Of a stretch of DNA of 64,000 bases, positions 32,209-44,230 are shown in pieces. Numbering within the stretch: the first letter of the stretch is position 1; each line of letters starts with the position of its first letter. The notes under the pieces were generated by a model. It did no database searches. It was given only the letters and a program-made list of their open reading frames with translations, and had not been told where the DNA came from. Location: the NCBI GenBank assembly GCA_003996215.1, contig QJPP01007241.1, positions 868,001 through 932,000 of the forward strand. The letters are read 5' to 3'. Both the position numbers and the translations under genes were made by a program. This DNA comes from Jaltomata sinuosa (lineage: Eukaryota > Streptophyta > Magnoliopsida > Solanales > Solanaceae).

Positions 32209-33480
32209 TACTTTACAGGCAATTGTATCATATAAGCTTAGGATGCCATTAATTAGTTCTTATTTAATTAATAGTAATTAATTAACTTTTAGTTAAAGCT
32301 TACTGCTATCTGATTGTTTCGTATTACTTGTGTTCACAAGGTAGATTGATGGTTCTACCTTTTCCTATTCTTAATAATTAAAATAATTAAGAGCTGTTAT
32401 TACCAATTCTAATTACAGTATGTCTCGTTATGCAATTAGTTATGTTCATTATTTCACATGGATAGTACAGTATATTTTATGTGTTCATAAATTTTTTTAT
32501 GAGTAGTTGAAAAGACTTAATTTTTAATATAATACTTTTACATTTTTGTAATTAATATTGAAGGTCAATTTATTTTAGAGGGTAATGTTAAAATGCCATT
32601 CAATTTTTAAAGGGCATTTTAATTAATTAATTAGATATTTGATTTGAACATATCGTGATAAATCACAAAGCATTGTTTGATCGAACGGGAAAGATTTAGC
32701 TACAAGTCTCTCAAATTAATCAGTAAGTTTATGTTTTCTTATCAAGTTATATCAAACCAATGATCACTGTGATTTTTTCTTCTTGGTCAACAACCATGCT
32801 TGAAGTTTCATTTCCAATAAAGAAGATGTGAATTTGGTGGTATATCAGAACAATATTGCTCACCATTGTTGATGATGTTTAATTTTCTTTTAGGGACATG
32901 AAGAATGTTTTGCTCGTCGTTAGACAAACATTTCAGGGATGACCATTCAAAGTTATAGGAATAAGCACACTTTGTTTCTTGGGCTTCCAATGTCGTTTAG
33001 GGTGCTTGTTTCATAAATGTGAGACTAGTTTTGCCTTAAAAAAGCAAAAGATTGTATCATTTTTCAGCATTCTATTGTGATGTTACTGTCCTTGTTTGTT
33101 TTACATTTCTCTCTTTTCTTTTTGCCCAAGGCTAGGATGGAAATTAGACTTGTTTATCTGTGGACTTGATGAGCACAAAAATAAGTTTTTTTCCAACTAT
33201 ATACTATGCTGATAAGTAGTACGATGCAAAGGCATGTCACCAAGAGCTTAGTCTTCTTTTACTTTTATTAGCACGTAATGAGACCATAGCCGTGTGTAGT
33301 TTTGTATGTGTATTATGAGAATGAACATATCCAGAATAGCTCTACTTCCTTTAATTTTGTCGGGAATTGGACAAAAGTACAACGTTTGTCTGACCAGTAT
33401 CTTTGCTCTATTTCAAGAATGGTGTGGTAACCATACAATGTCATTTCTTCATGGGGGTTCTTTCAGTTTATAGCAGAAGT
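32209..33480. other. AT-rich spacer, no gene supported
   Basis: A 60-codon minus-strand frame at 32808-32990 shows no motif I recognise and no partner exon. The rest has dense stops. Nothing else is supportable. Confidence 0.45.
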
Positions 33481-33735
33481 TAGCCGCCAGAACCATGCAA
33501 GAACTCGTTCCATCTCTCTATAAATTGTAAGTATTCAATGACCGGAAATGCCTTGCTTAATTGAGAAGTTCTCACAATTCGAATAAAGGAATTCCTTCCT
33601 CCGTTAGTGATGTACAACTCGAGCATTACCCTGTGCTCCAATCTCCTCAATTAAAAGAGTTACCCTCGTCCACTGCTCAAACTGCATCTTGAAATTAAGA
33701 AAATGGAGGAGTAGTCAGAGATTGCTCAAACACAT
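33481..33735 (+). pseudogene. Heavily decayed NLR 3'-end relic
   Basis: Scattered matches to the last LRRs of G1-G4 follow the right order: 'aagaactcgttccatctct' (HELLPSL), 'ccggaaatgccttgc' (CPE), 'ctccaatctcctcaattaaaagag' (LQSLPVKG), 'cactgctcaaactgcatcttgaaatt' (PLLKPRLEF) and 'agagattgctcaaac' (IAHI). Stops and indels interrupt every frame. This is an old truncated copy. Confidence 0.6.
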
Positions 33736-35716
33736 TGTATGATTCGATAGTGAACTCATATAGCGAGCAAGATCGTTGGTGGTATATCGAGGTAAGTGAT
33801 TCTCCAAATAATTTTCAAAGCTTCTCTTTGTTTGTTTATCAATTGTTTTTCCATGTTAATCTTCTAGACTGTTTTGCATCATTTATTTCCATCGCAAAAG
33901 TTATTAGTTTCTTTGTTCCTCGTTTCTAGTCCCAGTCTCTTCCTTTACAACATTAATGTTTGATATAGCTCAACCCCAACCTTTTCAATAGGTACATTTT
34001 TGCTTGTCTCGTAAGAGAACTGCTTCATAATAAGAAAATTAATAAAGAGATTGCTTTCTGAGTAGCCTTGTTAATTTAACTAGTGATAGATCTATTGATT
34101 TCTAAATATTTTGTTACCTTTTTTTCCTTCTGATAGACAACAACTGATGCAATTATCAGCCGTTTGATCTGTGGCAGCATAGTTGAAAGGATATTGAGCT
34201 TGCGATTTATGAGGTAATACTCCTTCCTTCAAATTGTGTACAATCTTTCAAGCAGCGTATGGTCCTATTACTTCAAATTTACATGACGGTTCAAGACACT
34301 GATATTTGATAATGCACAAACTAATATTTAGTTTGAGTTATTCAAGTTTCATTTACATAGGAAGGTACCGATTTTTTATTTCAACACGATGCAGCTGGCT
34401 GCTGTGGATGAGTTTTGACTTGAAATAATTATGCTGATGCAGTTTCCTGTGAATTTGACAGTTATCTACAGTCTTTTTGCTCAAATTGATAAAAGGGAAA
34501 AGCTGTTGAAACTTTCATTAGTGTTTGTTCTGCTGAATTTGACATTGATGTTGTCTGCGAGTTTTGCATCACCTTCATACTTTCGGTGGTGAGCGCCACA
34601 CTAGATCTGTGACCACTTTGATCATTTTCTCTCTATGATCATTTGTCTGGCTAAGTCCTGTTTCTATTTTTGTATAATGCATTTTGGTTTTGATGAACCA
34701 TGGTAAATTAGGCCTTTTTCTACTCTGGATTCAATGTTTCGCCAACAAGAATACTGTGTTACAATATACAGATTGTGTTGTATGATATTTCACACTATGT
34801 TTTGCTCTATGAAGCTCTTAACGAGTTGTAGTAAATTCAGCGGTGCTAATTTTCCACATGAGATCTGTTATTTCATAAGACGGGTGAATTGGCTCGTTCT
34901 GAATTTTTGCACTCCTAGAATTTGCAGAAAGTTTTGCTCGAACTAACGGATGGAACTGATTCAAGTGTCGTTGTAACATATTGTTGATTTGAGTTATGAC
35001 ATATTCAATCTCTTAATCTCATAACATAAAGAGAAAACTTATAAAAAATGAACTTAAAAAGAAGAACTAATTCAAGAAAAAAAATCAATGTCTAATTGTA
35101 AAGCTACCAACAACAACAGTTTGTAATTGTTTAAGAAAAATCCATTGTTCAAACGTGCTTCCCATGTACAGACCAAGTTTGAATAGGTATTCCCTTTTTC
35201 CTATATATTACTACTAAATATTAATTAGTACAAATTAAATTCATGATTGGCCTACTTTTCTCCTTAAAAAATACATCTCTTCACATCGCCTTGATAAGCT
35301 ATTGCCTCACCAACTAGTTAATCAGACGTGAGCCCCTCCTCGGGTGGATTCCTCCTTTTGCTCCTCAGTCTACGGGGTATTAAGACTTATTTAATTCAAT
35401 TTTCCAAAAAAAAAAAAGCCACAAAACTCAAGACATTATCCAACAAGGCGGGGCAAGGTAGGGAAGACTGAATTTTATTTTATCATTTATGACGAGGCGA
35501 ACATGTCAGAACACGTCTTCCAACTTGGTAATATTAAAATACAAAGTCAATGCTACTTTTTTTAAAAAAAGAAGAAGTTAAGTCCACCAAACTCAGCTGA
35601 AATATTTCTACCTGAGGAGGTATGAACATTCAAAGTCTTGATGTTTTAATTATTAGTAAATGTGAAGCATCTGATTGTTTAAAATAAAAATAAGTATAAG
35701 GAACTAGAGTTTAAAA
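33736..35716. other. Spacer downstream of the NLR relic, no gene seen
   Basis: AT-rich sequence with short open frames lacking motifs. From about 35640 it becomes the duplicated NLR promoter block shared with G2. Confidence 0.45.
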
Positions 35717-36022
35717 GAGATAAGGTACAAGTACCCCTCCTAAATTATATCCGAAATTGTTATGACACACCTAAACTTTATTGGGGTCCTATTACCCCCT
35801 AAACTCATTTTTTCTGTATTTTTGTGCTCCTTTTTGTTGACGTGGCTGTCAAGCAGCAAAATATTTTTGTGCTCTTTTTGTGGTGACTTGGCAGCCATGT
35901 CAGCACAAAAGGAGCACAAAAATACAGAAAAAATGAGTTTAGGGGGTAATAAGACCCCTGTAAAGTTTAGGTGTGTCATAGAAACTTTGGTGTAGTTTGG
36001 GGATGTGCGTATGTCTTATCTC
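35717..36022. mobile_element. Mutator-type MITE with 10-bp target duplication, in the G4 promoter
   Basis: The 306-bp element begins GAGATAAGG and ends CTTATCTC. Almost its whole length folds back on itself: 'cctaaactttattggggtcc' pairs with 'gacccctgtaaagtttagg', and 'tgagtttagggggtaata' pairs with its complement near the left end. GAGTTTAAAA flanks it at 35707-35716 and 36023-36032. A 9-11 bp target duplication is typical of Mutator-like elements. No transposase. The matching G2 promoter site (8971-8980) is empty. Confidence 0.85.
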
Positions 36023-36236
36023 GAGTTTAAAATAATCGGTTAGTTAACACATCAGTTGGTAGCATTGACTTTGAATCGTAAATCATGAAAGTTTAGTGCC
36101 AAATTGGAAGAAAAAGTGAAAAAGCTCTAGCATCAAAAAGAAAGGTCTAAGTAGAGACAATTTTAAGATAGATGCAATCTTCTCCAAATTCTTGACCGTT
36201 TTGTGATTTCTTTGTTTTTCTTTGCAGATTTCAGAA

Positions 36237-39200
36237 ATGGATATTGGCTTGGCAGTTGGTGGTGCTTTTCTCTCTTCAGCTTTGAATGTTCTCTTTGATA
36301 GGCTTGCTCCTCAGGGTGAGCTGATCAAGATGTTTCAGAGGGACAAACGTGATCCTCAGTTGCTCCTAAAGAAGCTGAGGATGACTTTGCCTGGCCTTCA
36401 GGCTTTGCTAAGATATGCAGAGAATAAGCAAGCATCGAATCCATACGTGAGCCAGTGGCTTAGTGAGCTTCAAGATGCTGTGGACGGTGCTGAAAACTTA
36501 ATAGAAGAAGTCAATTATGAATCTTTGAGACTTAAGGTGGAAGGTCAACATCAAAATCTTGTAGAAGCAATAAGCAACTTGCAGGTTAGTGACCTCAAAT
36601 TGTGCTTGAGTGATGATTTTTTTATTAACATAAAGGAGAAGTTGGAAAACACCATTGGAACACTTGAAGAGTTGCAAAAACAAATTGGTCACCTTGATCT
36701 ACCAAAGTATATTGGTTTGAGTAAACAAGAGAAAAGGATATTTTCAACTTCTGTGGTTGATGAATCTGATATCTTTGGTAGGCAGAATGAAATAGATGAA
36801 TTGGTAGGCCGGTTATTGTCTGTTGATGCAAATGGGAAAAAATTGACTGTAATTCCTATTGTTGGGATGGCTGGGATCGGCAAGACAACACTTGCTAAAG
36901 CTGTTTACAATGATGAGAAGGTGAAAGACCATTTTGATTTGAAAGCTTGGTTTTGTGTGTCTGAGCCATATGATGCTTTTAGAATAACAAAAGGGTTACT
37001 TCAAGAAATTGGTTTAATGGCTGATGATAATCTTAATCGACTTCAAATCAAATTGAAGGAAAGCTTAAAGGGAAAAAAGTTTCTTATTGTCCTTGATGAT
37101 GTGTGGAATAACAATTATGACAAGTGGGATGGCTTGAGAAATCTTTTTGTACAAGGAGATATAGGAAGTAAGATCATTGTGACGACACGTAAGGAGGGTG
37201 TTGCCTTGATGATGGGTAGTGAGGCAATCAACGTGGGGACTCTGTCCCCTGAAATATCTTGGGCTCTATTCAAACGTCATTCATTAGAAAACAGGGATCC
37301 TGAGGAACATCCAGAACTTGAAGAGGTCGGAAATCAAATTGCAGACAAGTGCAAAGGATTGCCTTTAGCTCTAAAGGCACTTGCTGGTATTTTACGCTCC
37401 AAATCAGAGGTGGATGAGTGGAGAGACATTTTAAAAAGTGAAATATGGGAGTTGCCAAGTTGTTCGAATGGCATCTTGCCAGAGTTGATGTTAAGCTACA
37501 ATGATCTACCTGCACATTTGAAGCGGTGTTTTGCTTTTTGTGCAATATATCCCAAAGATTATCTATTTTGCAAAGAACAAGTCATTCACCTGTGGATTGC
37601 TAATGGTTTTGTACAGCAGTGGCATTCAGGTAACCAATACTTTCTCGAGTTGAGATCGAGATCATTGTTTGAAAGGGTCCGAGAGTCTTCTCATGGGAAC
37701 ACGGAGAAATTCTTAATGCATGACCTTGTCAATGATTTGGCCAAAATTGCATCTTCAAATCTTTGTATTAGGTTGGAAGAGAACCAAGGATCTAATATGT
37801 TGGAACAAAGCCGGCACATGTCCTATTCAATGAGCTATGGTGACTTTGAAAAGTTGAAATCCCTCTACAAATTGGAGCAGCTGAGGACATTGCTTCCCAT
37901 ATGTTTTTCCGGTTATCCATTCCCTCTAAGCAAGAGGGTACTGCATAACATATTACCAAGACTAACATCTTTACGGGCACTATCATTGTCTCATTATCGG
38001 ATTAAGGAGTTGCCAAATGACTTGTTTATCAAATTAAAACTCCTAAGATTTTTAGACCTTTCTTGGACGGAGATAAAAAAGTTGCCAGATTCAATTTGTG
38101 TACTGTATAACTTAGAAACACTTCTATTGTCATCTTGTCATAATCTTGTGGAGTTACCACTGCAAATGGAAAAATTGATCAACTTGCGTCATCTTGACAT
38201 ATGCAACACTTCTTGCTTGAAGATTCTGCTACATCCAGGCAAGCTGAAAAGCCTTCATGTGTTATTGGGAGCCAAGTTTCTTCTAGGTGGGCGCAGTGGT
38301 TTGCGAATAGAAGATTTGGGTGAAGTACATAACTTTTATGGATCTCTATCAATTCTAGAGTTGCAAAATGTGGTTGATAGAAGGGAAGCTCTGAAGGCAA
38401 ACATGAGGGAAAAGGAACATGTTGAAAAGTTATCGTTGGAGTGGAGCGGAGGTATTGCTGACAATTCACAAACTGAAAGAGACATACTTGATGAGCTACA
38501 ACCAAATACAAACATAAAAGAACTCCAAATCACCGGATATAGAGGGACAAAATTTCCAAATTGGCTAGCTGATCATTCGTTTATTAAGCTAGTGAAATTA
38601 TCTCTTAGCTACTGCAACGACTGTGATTCCTTGCCAGCATTAGGACAACTTCCTTCTTTGAAAGTCCTTGCAATTAGAGGGATGCATGTATTAGCAGAGG
38701 TGACTGAAGAATTCTATGGTAGTTCATCTTGCAAAAAGCCATTTAACTCTCTTGAGAAGCTTGAATTTGCACGGATGCCTGAGTGGAAGCAATGGAGACA
38801 CCTTGGGAATGGAGAGTTCCCTACACTTCATGACCTTTCAATTGAAGATTGCCCCAAGTTGATTGGGAATTTGCCTGAAAATCTTTGTTCTCTGAGAGGA
38901 TTGAAAATTTCAAAATGTCCTGAACTCAGTTTGGAGACACCTATCCAACTTTCAAATTTGAAAGAGTTTAAAGTTGTTGGTTCTCCTAAGGTTGGAGTAC
39001 TTTTTGATGACGCTCAACTGTTTACATCTCAACTTCAGGAAATGAATCAGATTGTTGAATTATGTATTGATGATTGTCACTCTCTTACCTCCTCACCTTT
39101 TAGAATTCTGCCAAGTACCTTGAAGACAATAAGCATATTTGGATGTGATTCACTTGAGTTCGTCCCAAGAGCACGCTATTTGAGGGTAGGTGGTTGCCAC

Positions 39201-39986
39201 CGCCTTAAAAGTCTTCTGATTCCCACTGGGACTGAAACACTTGATATTTCTGTATGTAAGAATCTTGAAATACTTTCGGTGGCACGTGAGACTCAGATGA
39301 CGTCATTGCATATTCACAACTGCAAGAAGCTGAAGTCACTGCCAGAGGGTATGCATGCAGTCCTTCCATCTCTTAAGGAACTGTTACTCCAAAGTTGTCC
39401 AGAAATAGAGTCCTTTCCTGAAGGAGGATTGCCCTTTAATTTACAAGTCCTTTGGATCGAGGATTGCAAGAAACTGGTGAATGGCCGAAAGGACTGGCGT
39501 TTACAGAGACTGCTCTCTCTCAGACAGTTAAGCATCCACCATGATGGTAGCGACGAAGAAATTCTTGCTGATGAGAATTGGGAGTTGCCTTGCTCTATTC
39601 GGATCTTTTGCATATCCAATCTAAAAACACTAAGCAGCCAAGTTCTCAAAAGCCTCACCTCTCTTGAGTACCTATATGCTAATAATTTACCTCAAGTTCA
39701 GTCATTGCTGGAAGAGGGGCTTCCCTCGTCTCTTTCTGGGCTAGAATTATATGGCCATCATGAGCTTTGTTCACTACTGATAGAAGGACTCACGTCCCTT
39801 CGACATCTAGAGATATGTGATTGCCCTAATCTCAAATCTTTTCCAATAAGGATGCCCACTTCCATCTCTACACTATCTATTTACAAGTGCCCATTGCTCA
39901 AACCACTCCTAGAATTTGACAAGGGGGATTACTGGCCAAAAATTGCTCGTATTTCCACCATAAGAATTGATGGGGAATGCCAGTAA
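36237..39986 (+). CDS. Complete CC-NB-LRR resistance protein G4 (I2/R3a-like)
   Basis: An intracellular immune receptor of 1249 residues in one exon, close to the family norm of about 1250-1280. The ATG at 36237 was chosen because it gives MDIGLAVGG, the start shared with G3, and sits nine bases after a TTTGCAG acceptor. Domains: coiled coil ~1-165 with the EDVID-equivalent GAENLIEEVNYE (84-95); NB-ARC ~170-500 with P-loop GMAGIGKTT (210-218, Lys216), kinase-2 LIVLDDVW (283-290), RNBS-B GSKIIVTTR (310-318), GLPLAL (374-379), RNBS-D from C431 and MHD 494-496; then LRRs from ~560 to the end. Between LWIANG and GNQYFLEL it is about eight residues shorter than G3. A Mutator-type MITE lies 215 bases upstream. 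Its pathogen specificity cannot be read from sequence. Confidence 0.95.
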   Translation: MDIGLAVGGAFLSSALNVLFDRLAPQGELIKMFQRDKRDPQLLLKKLRMTLPGLQALLRYAENKQASNPYVSQWLSELQDAVDGAENLIEEVNYESLRLKVEGQHQNLVEAISNLQVSDLKLCLSDDFFINIKEKLENTIGTLEELQKQIGHLDLPKYIGLSKQEKRIFSTSVVDESDIFGRQNEIDELVGRLLSVDANGKKLTVIPIVGMAGIGKTTLAKAVYNDEKVKDHFDLKAWFCVSEPYDAFRITKGLLQEIGLMADDNLNRLQIKLKESLKGKKFLIVLDDVWNNNYDKWDGLRNLFVQGDIGSKIIVTTRKEGVALMMGSEAINVGTLSPEISWALFKRHSLENRDPEEHPELEEVGNQIADKCKGLPLALKALAGILRSKSEVDEWRDILKSEIWELPSCSNGILPELMLSYNDLPAHLKRCFAFCAIYPKDYLFCKEQVIHLWIANGFVQQWHSGNQYFLELRSRSLFERVRESSHGNTEKFLMHDLVNDLAKIASSNLCIRLEENQGSNMLEQSRHMSYSMSYGDFEKLKSLYKLEQLRTLLPICFSGYPFPLSKRVLHNILPRLTSLRALSLSHYRIKELPNDLFIKLKLLRFLDLSWTEIKKLPDSICVLYNLETLLLSSCHNLVELPLQMEKLINLRHLDICNTSCLKILLHPGKLKSLHVLLGAKFLLGGRSGLRIEDLGEVHNFYGSLSILELQNVVDRREALKANMREKEHVEKLSLEWSGGIADNSQTERDILDELQPNTNIKELQITGYRGTKFPNWLADHSFIKLVKLSLSYCNDCDSLPALGQLPSLKVLAIRGMHVLAEVTEEFYGSSSCKKPFNSLEKLEFARMPEWKQWRHLGNGEFPTLHDLSIEDCPKLIGNLPENLCSLRGLKISKCPELSLETPIQLSNLKEFKVVGSPKVGVLFDDAQLFTSQLQEMNQIVELCIDDCHSLTSSPFRILPSTLKTISIFGCDSLEFVPRARYLRVGGCHRLKSLLIPTGTETLDISVCKNLEILSVARETQMTSLHIHNCKKLKSLPEGMHAVLPSLKELLLQSCPEIESFPEGGLPFNLQVLWIEDCKKLVNGRKDWRLQRLLSLRQLSIHHDGSDEEILADENWELPCSIRIFCISNLKTLSSQVLKSLTSLEYLYANNLPQVQSLLEEGLPSSLSGLELYGHHELCSLLIEGLTSLRHLEICDCPNLKSFPIRMPTSISTLSIYKCPLLKPLLEFDKGDYWPKIARISTIRIDGECQ

Positions 39987-41735
39987 TGATTAAAAGAAAT
40001 GGTGCTCTGATAAATGTAAGTTGATTCTTCCTTTTTTTCATTTTTTTTGTTTACTTCCCTTTGCTTGCTTGTTAATTCTTTTCCTTTGTTAAATCTTTGA
40101 GCAGCGCAAAGCGTCTATTGCCACTGTGAAGCCGAGGAATCATCTTCAGATCGGGATGAAATTAATTTTAGATTTAAAAAAAGGTGATGGGAACACAATA
40201 GATGAAATTTGGTATAAGCAGGAATTGAAATAATTTGCTCCAGAAAGTTGATAGCTCAATGTAATATTGAAATACTTTTATCATGCACATGTGTTTATTG
40301 CCTTTGGAAATTCATCTCAATAGCAATTCATATATTCTTGTTAATGTTCTCCCTCAACTTGCAGTCTATGCCTGTTCGGCTTATTTGCCATCACGAAATC
40401 TGTTCGGCTTTGTTCCCCATTTCTCGTCTCTTCCACGGAGATGAAGGATCCAAAGGGGAATGCAACCTCACTTTATCAGTCAGGTAGCGAAAACCTTGAA
40501 ATTTAAAGAAATTGGAAAAAAACTTCCATTATTTGACAGCAAAAATACTGAGCTTTTGTCAGTGTTTGGATCTTTAGCACAATAGCTTTTGTGTTTGCTG
40601 TATATAAACCGAAAAACTGAAAAACCAAAAACCTGACTAACCTATACTTCTTTGTAATTGATGTAGTCTGACTACTTGGTGTATTGACCAAATTTGGTGC
40701 TTATCGATGTAAAGTGGTGTCCATCACCTGCCTTGGGGAACAAACTTTCCTAACAGTGAGTATGCATCTATATGTCTGCGCAAAGGCGAGGACTGACTCA
40801 GGATTGCTTTAACCCGGTATGCCCATGATACAAGTCTGGTATGCCCATGATATCCTTTCTAAAAACTTCTTGTTTCTTTCTTTTTTTGTAGTTCTTTTCT
40901 GTCACATACTAATGTTTAATACAAGTAATTATTGCATCTTACTTGCCTCTTATGTTTTAAGACTCTCTTTTCTTGTTTATTAACCTATTTTCTCCCTCAA
41001 ATCTTGCAGAATGCATAATTAATCACCATCATGAAAGTTGTTCAGCTTTGTTTCGATCCCTACTTTTGTCTCTTTCACGGAGATAAGAACTTCAAAGAAA
41101 GGGAACCTCACTTTCTCAGTTAGGTATGTTTCACTTTAAGCTTGAAATTTAAAGAAATTGGTGAAGACTTTCAATATCTGCTTCCAATATGTAGGTCTGA
41201 AGTAAAGCAACCTCACTTTCTCGTTGCTCGTTCTTGACCATCCTAGTCTTTTCATTTATCAGTGCTCCTACCTTTCTTTCGAATTGTTGAGTCCTGATAC
41301 TCATAACAACGTGCACGTTTATTCCTTCTGTAGGAGAAAAAACTAGGTGAAGAAGAGGTTTGCAAATTATCGGAACACCAGTTGCAGTTGTGCATCTTCT
41401 TGCAATCTTCTTTGGTCAGGGTAGTCATGATTCACCTCCAGCTAGTATGATGTTGCGTCGCGTTGATTTCAAGTTGATGTGACTGCATTTGATAGTAAAT
41501 ACTGAGGTTTTGTCAGCGTTTGGATCTTTGACACAACAGTCAAAACAATATTTCTTTTTTAATGTGATTAATCAGATATTTGGACTGAAGTTGTAAGCAT
41601 TAAGCTGATTAACTTTTGAGATTCTTCAAATCTTTTTCCATTTCTCTATTTGGTTTCACCTAGAGTGGAACCTCAGAACAGATATATCCAATGATTTTAT
41701 TGGAATTTACCTAGTCATTTATTTAGATGATGGAA
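39987..41735. other. G4 3' flank, duplicate of the G2 flank; no gene seen
   Basis: The 3'-UTR intron is at 40016-40104 (GTAAGTT...TTTGAGCAG). The remainder to about 41560 parallels 13090-15010. No coding exon is visible before the LINE begins near 41.74 kb. Confidence 0.6.
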
Positions 41736-42200
41736 ATGTGAGGCAAATGGTTATGGAGGTACACTCAGGTGGATCAAACTCTATGGAAGGAAGTAATCAA
41801 GGCAAACCATGGAGTCCAAAATCATTGGTGCTCCAAGCTTATGCAAACTCAGTTCTTTCAAAACACCCAGTTGACCGCAGGTAATATTATACATATCAGG
41901 CTCTGGAAGGATAGGTGGCTGGACAATATCATTCTGATGGAGGAATTCCCAAGTCTATTTCAAATAGCACGTGAACCAGATTCTTCCATATCTCAGAACA
42001 AGGCGGACAACACCTGGGATGTGCTATTCAGCATGAACCTACAAGACTAGGAAATTGAAGAAGTGATCAACCTGTTTTCTAGGCTAGAAGGCCAGGTGAT
42101 AAATGCCCCTCATGAAGCTTGCCTCACTCAAGACAACAGAACCTTGAGTCCAACAATCATCTATTTTTACATTGTACAGTCGTTGTTGACTTGTGGAGTA

Positions 42201-42459
42201 TGTTAGAATTTGAGACTAAAGAGAAGGAAAAGATAAGGTTCAGCAGAAGCTTTTTTGTCATTCATACTTCATGTTACAAAAAGGCATACACATATAGCTA
42301 CATAAGCTTTCAAAAGTCAATAGAGGACCATACCTCCAACTACTCTTACAAGACACATTCCATAAAATAAGGACAGTCATTGCTTTACAATTAAACATAA
42401 TATATTAAAAAAGGAACTATTAAACAAAAGACTATCTAGAAAAATATCATATTCTAACA
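42201..42459 (-). repeat. 3' LTR of copia-1
   Basis: It runs from TGTTAGAATT to ATTCTAACA and pairs with 51919-52175. The RNase H reading frame ends inside it (TGT TAG at its first bases on the minus strand), as is common in copia elements. The polypurine tract adjoins at 42460. Confidence 0.9.
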
Positions 42460-44055
42460 CTCCTCCTTGAGATTTTTCTTGGATACTCCCAGCTTAGCCC
42501 TTAAAAATTCAAATTTCCCCTTAGGAAGAGCCTTGGTCAAAATGTCTGCAATCTGCTGATCTGAGCTGCAATGAACAAGATTAACTTCGCCATCCTTTTC
42601 TGCTTGCCTGATAGCATGAAACTTCACATTAATATGCTTGCTACGACCATGTTGCACTGGATTTTTGGCCATAGAAATTGCTGACTTGTTGTCAACCTTA
42701 ATGACAGTAGCTTCAATGTGATTTTGCTCCAGATCACGTAGAATTTTTCTTAACCATAGAACCTGATTAGTTGCACCAGCAGCAGCGATGTATTCTGCTT
42801 CTGCAGAAGATTGAGCTACCACCTCTTGCTTCTTTGAAATCCATGAGAACATGCCTGAACCAAGTGTAAAAGCATATCCAGAAGTGCTTTTCATATCATC
42901 AACGCTTCCTGCCCAATCACTATCTGAATAACCCATCAGTTGCCCTTGCTCTTCCTTTTTAAACCAAATACCATAATCAGCAGTTCCCTTGATATACCTC
43001 AACACTCGTTTAGCAACACCAAGATGAACTTGACTTGGAGCATGCATAAACCTTGAAAGAAGACTTGCCGCGAACATGAGATCAGGTCTTGTTGCTGTCA
43101 AGTACAGAAAACTACCAATTAAACTTTTGTAAACTGTTGGATCAGCCCTATCACTTCCTTCGGACTTCGAAATTTTTTCGTTGTGAACCAGTGGGGTCGA
43201 TACAGGCTTACACCTCTCCATCTTGAACCTTTTAAGAATATCCCATGCATATTTTCTCTGAGAAATGAAGATTCCATCAGTAGCTTGATGAACCTCCATT
43301 CCGAGAAAGTAATTCATTTCACCCAAATCTGACATTTCATACTTGGTCTCCATTTATTGCTTGAACTGATTCACCATAGCTTCATTGCTTCCTGTTAACA
43401 GAAGATCATCAACATAGAGTGACAGCACAACCACATCTCCGCCTAAAGCCTTCTTCACATATAAAGTGGCTTCATTTTCACTTCTCTTGAAGCCACAATG
43501 GATGAGATGAGCATCAATCTTACTGTACCAGGCCCGAGGAGCTTGCTTTAATCCATACAATGCCTTATGCAGCCTGTAGACTTTATCTTCCATTCCTGCA
43601 ACTTGAAAGCCTTCCGGTTGGTCGACATAAATCTCCTCCTGCAATAGTCCATTTAAGAATGCCGATTTCACATCCAGATGATACCACTTCCAATTTGATT
43701 GAGCTTCCAAAGCAAATAGAAGCCTTATTGTATCATGTCTTGCAACAGGTGCAAATGTGTCTCCATAATCTAGACCTACAACTTGCGCATAACCTTTCAC
43801 AACAAGCCTTGCTTTGTATTTATAAACTGAACCATCTGGATTTGGTTTGGTTCTATAAACCCATTTCACTCCTATTACATGTCTGTCTTTGGGTTTATCA
43901 ACCAGCTTCCAAGTGTCATTCTTCTCTATCATACCAATCTCCTCCTTCATAGCTTCAATCCAAACTTCATGTCTTGATGCTTCTTGATAGGTATTGGGTT
44001 CCGAGATTGCAACATTGCATCTTTCATATATCTCAGAAAGGGACCTTGTCTTCAA
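42454..44055 (-). pseudogene. copia-1 reverse transcriptase and RNase H
   Basis: Two minus-strand segments (44055-43354 and 43353-42454) are separated only by one in-frame TAA. The first has the copia RT hallmarks: WVYRTK, KARLV, LYGLKQAPRAW and the catalytic YVDD. The second has the RNase H landmarks SDSDWAG and AEAEYIAA, ending at the LTR. RT copies RNA into DNA and RNase H removes the RNA strand. The stop between them and lesions upstream argue against activity. Confidence 0.88.
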
Positions 44056-44230
44056 AATTGGCGAATCAAGTGAGGATTCCCCGTCTAATTCGTCATCTTC
44101 TTCCAGATTTTCAGAGCCAAATGATTGTGTTGTGCAGGCAGCGGATGCACGTTCTGAAAACCTACATTTTCTTTCTCAACTTGCTCCTTATCCAGTTCCA
44201 GTAAGCATGCTCATCCACTACTGCATCTCT

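Noticed and set aside
32808..32990. 60-codon minus-strand frame
   Set aside because: No motif recognised, no neighbouring exon and AT-rich surroundings; not enough to call a gene.
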